Shown: piece after piece, positions 59,818 through 64,000 of the stretch | How the letters are laid out: each line of letters opens with the position of its first letter | Position numbering within the stretch: position 1 is the first letter of the stretch | NCBI GenBank assembly: GCA_029556545.1 | Contig: JAKQEQ010000153.1 | Coordinates: 107,348 to 171,347 of the forward strand | Direction of reading: 5' to 3' | From: Candidatus Hydrogenedentota bacterium | Lineage (GTDB): Bacteria; Hydrogenedentota; Hydrogenedentia; Hydrogenedentales; JAGMZX01 | DNA: 64,000 nucleotides | The notes under the pieces: generated by a model | Seen by the model: only the letters and a program-made list of their open reading frames with translations | Database searches by the model: none | Told to the model about the DNA's origin: nothing | Program-made: the position numbers and the translations under genes

Positions 59818-61887
59818 ATGGCCGAAGCCGATATCCGCCGCCGGATGTGGGCCGTGTTCGCGATGATGGCGTGCGGCATCGCGACAGTGTTTGTAACTTT
59901 CCTGGTCTGGCGCCAGGAATTGCTTGCGGAGTCCGTAGCGAGCGCGTTCTTCTTCGGGGCGGCGCTGCTGATCGGCGGCAGCGCCATGTTGGTGGCACTT
60001 GAGACGCCGTACATTCCGAAAGTGACGCCCGCCGTATTCACTGGCGCGGCACTTGTCATCTTCTCCCAATTCATGAACGCGATAGACGAATTATCGCCTG
60101 TGCGGCGCGTGCCGTTTTTCGGGCGGGACGGCGCGCTCTACATGCCATATCTGGATGACGTCTTGCTCTTCCTGGGAATGGGTATCCTGTTCGCGAGCGC
60201 GTATCTGGCGATTCTTGACGCGTTGCTTGCGCGGGCACGGCTCATGGCGGAGAGCGAGAAACGGCAACTGGCGCTAAAGTCCGCCGAACAGTACTCTCAC
60301 GCGCTGGCGTTGAGCGAGGCCCGTGCCTGGCAACAACTCGCTGAACTGGAAAACCTTTATGATACGGCGCCGGCGGGGTTATGCCTGGTGTCGCCCGAGG
60401 GACGCTTCCAACGGGTCAACCGGCGCATGGCCGAAATGGACGGTCTGTCCCCGGAAGACCACATTGGTCGGCGGGTCGAGGACTGGCTCCCCGAGACGGG
60501 CCGCACGCTGGCGCAAATCTGCAATGAAGTGACGCGCAACGGACACGCCCGCCCTAATTTTGAGTTGTCCGTGACCTCGGTCGCGAAAGGGGCCGGGCCG
60601 CGGGTGTGGCTGGCCAGTTGTTTTCCGATTTCCAGTCCGGACGGCGTAGTGGTGGGCGTGCAGATGGTGGTGCAGGATATCAGCGAACTCAAGCATGCCG
60701 AGGCCGGGCGGCGTCACCTTGAACAGCAGATGCAGCAGAGCCAGAAGCTCGAGAGCCTCGGCGTGTTGGCTGGCGGCATCGCCCACGATTTTAATAATCT
60801 GCTCACGGGAATTCTCGGCAATACGAGCCTGGCGCTCGAACGTGGTGAAGTGGATGATAAGACCCGCGCCCTACTTGAAGCCGCGGTAGAGGCCGCGCGC
60901 CGCGCGGCCGAACTGACGCAACAGATGTTGGCCTATGCCGGACAGAGCGCCATTAAACCGAGGTTTCTTGACGTGTCGCGCTTGATTCAGGACAATCTGC
61001 CGCTCCTGCGCGCCTCGGTGACCAAGCGTGCGGCACTGACGCTGGCGTGCGCGGAGGAGCTTTCTCCAATCGTGGCCGATCCGATTCAAGTCCAGCAGCT
61101 AGTCATGAATCTGGCGACCAACGCTTCGGAAGCACTTGGCGAAGACAGCGGACGCATCACTATATGCACGGGCGAGAAGGACTATAGCGAAGACGAACTG
61201 GCCCAGTGCGTTGTCTGCGAAGACCCGTGGCCAGGGCGCTATGTTTACATCGAGGTGGCTGATTCGGGGTGTGGGATCGACCCCGAGGCGCTGCCGCGCA
61301 TTTTCGAGCCTTTCTATTCCACGAAATTTGCCGGGCGCGGGCTCGGCCTATCCGTCGCCGTCGGGATAGTACGCCGTCACCGCGGGGCGCTCGGCGTGGA
61401 ATCGACGCCCGGCGGCGGGACCGTATTCCGCGTGTTGTTTCCCGCGGCACGGGGCCAGGTTTCCGGCGCCCCGGCGCCGGCGTCCGCGGAGACCGTCTCT
61501 TGGCGCGGTCAGGGGCTTGTGCTCGTGGTCGACGACGAAGAGATGGTCCGTATCACGGCCCAGGAAATCCTCGAAGACTTGGGCTTCGAGGTGATTTGCG
61601 CCGAGGACGGTGTCGTGGCCGAGGGACTCTTCCGCCAACACCGTGACCGGCTGGTGGCGGTCTTGCTGGACCTCACGATGCCTGGCAGGAGCGGGGCGGA
61701 CACCTATCGCGCGTTTGCGTCCTACGGCGCGGCCGTACCGGTCGTTGTCTGTTCCGGGTTCTCCGAAGACCACGCGCTCCAGCAGTTTGAGGGAGAGCGT
61801 CGGGTTCGGTTCATGCACAAGCCTTACGCGTATGACACCGTCATGCGCCTCATGCGGAAATTGACGCCGAGCGCCGCGGACGCCTGA
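59818..61887 (+). CDS. Hybrid sensor histidine kinase with PAS and receiver domains
   Basis: 689 residues from the ATG at 59818 (AAAAGGGGGTAAG upstream). Four hydrophobic segments (about 13-33, 40-60, 67-85, 108-135) form a membrane input. Then a coiled coil, a PAS domain (about 180-300, LYDTAPAGLCLVSPEGRF), a HisKA/HATPase core with GGIAHDFNNLL (His323), NLATNASEAL, DSGCGIDP and GRGLGLSVA, and a C-terminal receiver (about 565-680) with Asp618. The layout is of the NtrB-like hybrid kind. No dedicated output regulator is adjacent. Confidence 0.93.
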   Translation: MAEADIRRRMWAVFAMMACGIATVFVTFLVWRQELLAESVASAFFFGAALLIGGSAMLVALETPYIPKVTPAVFTGAALVIFSQFMNAIDELSPVRRVPFFGRDGALYMPYLDDVLLFLGMGILFASAYLAILDALLARARLMAESEKRQLALKSAEQYSHALALSEARAWQQLAELENLYDTAPAGLCLVSPEGRFQRVNRRMAEMDGLSPEDHIGRRVEDWLPETGRTLAQICNEVTRNGHARPNFELSVTSVAKGAGPRVWLASCFPISSPDGVVVGVQMVVQDISELKHAEAGRRHLEQQMQQSQKLESLGVLAGGIAHDFNNLLTGILGNTSLALERGEVDDKTRALLEAAVEAARRAAELTQQMLAYAGQSAIKPRFLDVSRLIQDNLPLLRASVTKRAALTLACAEELSPIVADPIQVQQLVMNLATNASEALGEDSGRITICTGEKDYSEDELAQCVVCEDPWPGRYVYIEVADSGCGIDPEALPRIFEPFYSTKFAGRGLGLSVAVGIVRRHRGALGVESTPGGGTVFRVLFPAARGQVSGAPAPASAETVSWRGQGLVLVVDDEEMVRITAQEILEDLGFEVICAEDGVVAEGLFRQHRDRLVAVLLDLTMPGRSGADTYRAFASYGAAVPVVVCSGFSEDHALQQFEGERRVRFMHKPYAYDTVMRLMRKLTPSAADA

Positions 61888-61907
61888 AATCGGCGGCGCC
61901 TCCCGGA

Positions 61908-63512
61908 TCATTGGAAAGGATGCGCCGCATACATCCGCGCGAGCAGGTCTTTCGCCACGCCGTGCCACGTCGCCGCGACATCCGGCCCCGGTGAGTTTTC
62001 CTCGCCATACTGCGATTTGCCGTTATGCACAAACGGGGGGTTCGTGTCCCATTGACTTTTCGGAATGATGTAGCCGATCTCGTCGTTCGCCAGGCCGACG
62101 ACGAGGTTCTGGCGACCGGCCATCAGGGAACGCAACGGCGGCGTTTCCACCGGCGCGACCTCGAAGTCGCGGCCCGGTAGCGCCTCGATACCACCCTCGA
62201 CGATTTCGGGATAAACCTCGCCCGGTACGGTGAGTACGAGCACGTCGCCGATGCGGAGAAGGTTCGCCTCGCTCTTTGCGCGCCCGCCCCGGTAATAGCC
62301 TTCGTGGATCGCACCAAGCATGATGCCCCACTTAAACTTGCCGCTCATCGGGGCCAGGAACGTCTTCGCCGTAACGGCGACAAGCGGGTTCTCATTCTTC
62401 CACACCAGCGCCGGCTCGCGCAGCGCCTTGCAGGCCGCGATCGCGACATTCTCGCCGAGGGCCTCGGTCTTTTCGAAGCCGTCCTCTTTGAACTTGCGGA
62501 TGCCGTCGCGATGGGGCACTTCGATGCGCAATTGCGTCATCAGGCCGCCGATCATGCCCTGAACGTAAACACATGTGCCGCCGAGACCCGCGACCCCGTT
62601 CGGATCGGGCACGCCGTTTTCGACGCCTTCACGGAGGTAGTGGCAGAAGTCGGAGGAAACGATGCAATTCCTGCCGCCGAGCGTCTCGGGATGGTTGCCC
62701 CAACTGACGAGCGTGGCGATGGTTTCGTCCGCGTCCGGCTTCGTGAAACGCCACAGATACATGTTCAGATCGAGCACATGGGGCTTGCGCGTGTCCTGCA
62801 CGAAGCCTTCCTTGGGCAGCGCGACGGTCGCGCAGTACATGTCGCAATGTTCGAGCTTGCGTACGGCCTCCTCGACGGCCGCCGCGGCCTCCCGCTGCAA
62901 GTTCTCGAGATACCGGGAATCAAACCCGATAAGGGGGATATCCAGCCCCTTGATCCGCCTCCAGAAACTCCAGATCTTCATCGTGTCCGGCACTTCGTGG
63001 CAATGGGTCGAGGAAATGATGACGTGGTCGATGTCCAGCGACGGATCCACCAGTTCTCGGATGCGGATACACTCGTTGTGGAAGAGCCCGATGGCGTCCA
63101 CGGACACAATGACGACCGTTACCCCGTTGTTGCGCAGCGCCAGCGCGCGGGCCCATTGCGGATCGTTGATGCCTTTGGCCGGGCGGTTTGTGCCGAAGCC
63201 GGCAATCCAGATGCCGTCGAATTTGCCGTTGCCGTTGTGGTCCGTGTAGGTGTCCACGTCGGGGTCGTACTTGCCGTTGTCATTGACGTCTACCCACGGG
63301 TCGTAGTCGTCCATGTTGACGGTGATGTCTCGCTTCGCGACACCCACTTCGAGGCGGCCCGGCGCCGGTTTCGTTCCGGGCTCCGGTTTGAGGAGGTCGC
63401 GTTCGTAGTCGTGGTACGGCCCGCGCATGCGGGAGAAGAAACAGCCGCCGCACAGCAGCGCAATCACGAGCAAGGCGGTCAGAATCTTATGACGACGCAG
63501 GAACCCGAACAC
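61908..63512 (-). CDS. Ceramidase-like (neutral/alkaline ceramidase superfamily) lipoprotein
   Basis: 534 residues from the GTG at 63512, with GAGGAG upstream. Lipobox ALLCGGC (about 23) predicts a lipoprotein. An inserted calcium-type motif DVNDNGKYDPD...DHNGNGKFDG (about 76-105) is unusual. Metal-site features of the superfamily: GVAKRDITVNM, IVSVDAIGLFH, SSTHCHEVPD, LVSWGNHPETLGG and the C-terminal VGLANDEIGYIIP. Members cleave N-acyl sphingolipids or related amides, but the specificity is untested. The longer frame to 63587 has no signal. Confidence 0.83.
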   Translation of the reverse strand: MFGFLRRHKILTALLVIALLCGGCFFSRMRGPYHDYERDLLKPEPGTKPAPGRLEVGVAKRDITVNMDDYDPWVDVNDNGKYDPDVDTYTDHNGNGKFDGIWIAGFGTNRPAKGINDPQWARALALRNNGVTVVIVSVDAIGLFHNECIRIRELVDPSLDIDHVIISSTHCHEVPDTMKIWSFWRRIKGLDIPLIGFDSRYLENLQREAAAAVEEAVRKLEHCDMYCATVALPKEGFVQDTRKPHVLDLNMYLWRFTKPDADETIATLVSWGNHPETLGGRNCIVSSDFCHYLREGVENGVPDPNGVAGLGGTCVYVQGMIGGLMTQLRIEVPHRDGIRKFKEDGFEKTEALGENVAIAACKALREPALVWKNENPLVAVTAKTFLAPMSGKFKWGIMLGAIHEGYYRGGRAKSEANLLRIGDVLVLTVPGEVYPEIVEGGIEALPGRDFEVAPVETPPLRSLMAGRQNLVVGLANDEIGYIIPKSQWDTNPPFVHNGKSQYGEENSPGPDVAATWHGVAKDLLARMYAAHPFQ

Positions 63513-63587
63513 GGCGTGGTTCTCCTCTTGGCTGATGGGAAGACACGAAGCTTCTTGTTGACCACCCTTCCGGCGCGAAAGTTTCAC

Positions 63588-63774
63588 GTGTGATGCACTT
63601 CAAACGACGTAAGGGACGAAAGTGACGTAAGGGCCCGGGACAGGCAGTAGACTACGGGACAACCACCTGTTTCCGCCGGCATTCCCCGGAAGACCAGCGT
63701 CGGCTTCCGTCATTTAGGTCGCTCGCGTCCCTTTGGTCCCTTCCGCCCCTTCTCTTGCCGCCGCCCTTGTGCCC
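63588..63774. other. Short gap
   Basis: Contains a direct repeat of GACGTAAGGG near 63604-63630 and little else. No gene seen. Confidence 0.4.
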
Positions 63775-64000
63775 CTACCGCAACATGCGGCCCAACTCAA
63801 CGAACGGCGCCGCGGACGCCAGGAACAGCCCGCGCGCGCGCGGTGAGGTGTTCACCAACGCCGCCATGCGCGGCGCATGGCGGTAATAAGCCGCGATTAA
63901 GCGACGGCCCCCCGGCGTCGCGGCCAGCGCCTTGTCCCGGAATGCGCGGAGGGCCGCCAACGCCTCCTCATTGTCGCCGAACGCGGCCTTCGCCGGGCAC
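63775..64000 (-). CDS. CFI-box-like C-terminal fragment
   Basis: The frame enters from beyond the window end and stops at 63775; 75 residues visible. CPAKAAFGD, EEALAALRAFRDKALAATPGGRRL, IAAYYRHAPRMA and a hydrophobic end align with the C-terminus of the 1295-residue protein (CFIATAAYG, DVLRDLRDQVFLNSAAGSAF, DTYYAFSPAIA). The FI of the CFI box is replaced by PA, so the signal is degenerate. Probably another secreted protein. Confidence 0.7.
   Translation of the reverse strand, partial: CPAKAAFGDNEEALAALRAFRDKALAATPGGRRLIAAYYRHAPRMAALVNTSPRARGLFLASAAPFVELGRMLR

Noticed and set aside
1-64000. tRNA, rRNA, CRISPR arrays, transposases and integrases
   Set aside because: None could be recognised by eye. 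Without a tRNA-scanning run this is weak for tRNAs, but no clover-leaf candidate stood out.

Overview
The window is GC-rich, compact bacterial DNA with strong Shine-Dalgarno sites and mostly standard ATG/GTG starts. Several traits point to an uncultured, anaerobic Planctomycetes/PVC-adjacent or Hydrogenedentota-like bacterium: a DUF2961 protein, a kinase fused to a formylglycine-generating-type domain, secreted proteins with (EG)n linkers, CFI-box C-termini, many short GC palindromes, and an electron-bifurcating [FeFe] hydrogenase. The taxonomic call is an inference.

Layout. 0-2.2 kb: C-terminus of a NuoF-like protein, a lone receiver, MobA and a Nudix hydrolase. 2.2-9.7 kb (minus strand): a colinear run of a cNMP-binding protein, a hydrogenase gamma-like flavoprotein, a [NiFe]-hydrogenase maturation protease, HypA, HypB, Tag, LeuC, a fused MNT-HEPN protein, LeuD and a TIM-barrel protein. 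The hydrogenase catalytic subunits are missing. 10-17.5 kb: PAC2 protein, AspT/YidE-type transporter, citrate synthase, an M23 lipoprotein, a cNMP sensor and a GspE/PilB ATPase. 17.5-19.4 kb: a gene-free stretch with DnaA-box-like sites (candidate oriC), then dnaN. 19.5-22.2 kb: YwaF-like membrane protein, Tat-exported aldo/keto-reductase-like protein with a small four-Cys partner, membrane-anchored Hsp20. 22.5-29.1 kb (minus): rex-hydC-hndB-hydB-hydA, a complete NADH-dependent [FeFe] hydrogenase operon in which HydB is fused to a GltD-like flavoprotein, with a Rex-like operator.

29.4-38 kb: MBL-fold hydrolase, DUF2961 protein, alpha/beta hydrolase, an interrupted NYN nuclease gene flanked by a duplicate of the hydrolase 3' end, a glycosyltransferase, a lipoprotein, an esterase and a ZIP transporter. 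38-44.5 kb: two 2-hydroxyacyl-CoA dehydratase family subunits and their ATPase activator, split by a large secreted protein. 44.6-53.9 kb: membrane protein, kinase-FGE fusion, cohesin-like protein, Lgt and a 1295-residue CFI-box surface protein. 54-59.4 kb: esterase, DUF433/DUF5615 toxin-antitoxin pair, and a proB-aguB-aguA operon. 59.4-64 kb: a nested inverted-repeat element, a hybrid histidine kinase, a ceramidase-like lipoprotein and the tail of a second CFI-box-like protein.

Main themes: fermentative H2 metabolism under NADH control by Rex; radical-type acyl-CoA dehydration; an elaborate secreted surface proteome; and small toxin-like cassettes placed next to housekeeping genes. Two of these cassettes lie between the host gene and a diverged copy of that gene's 3' end. 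That cassette architecture and the truncated [NiFe] operon are the most unusual features.
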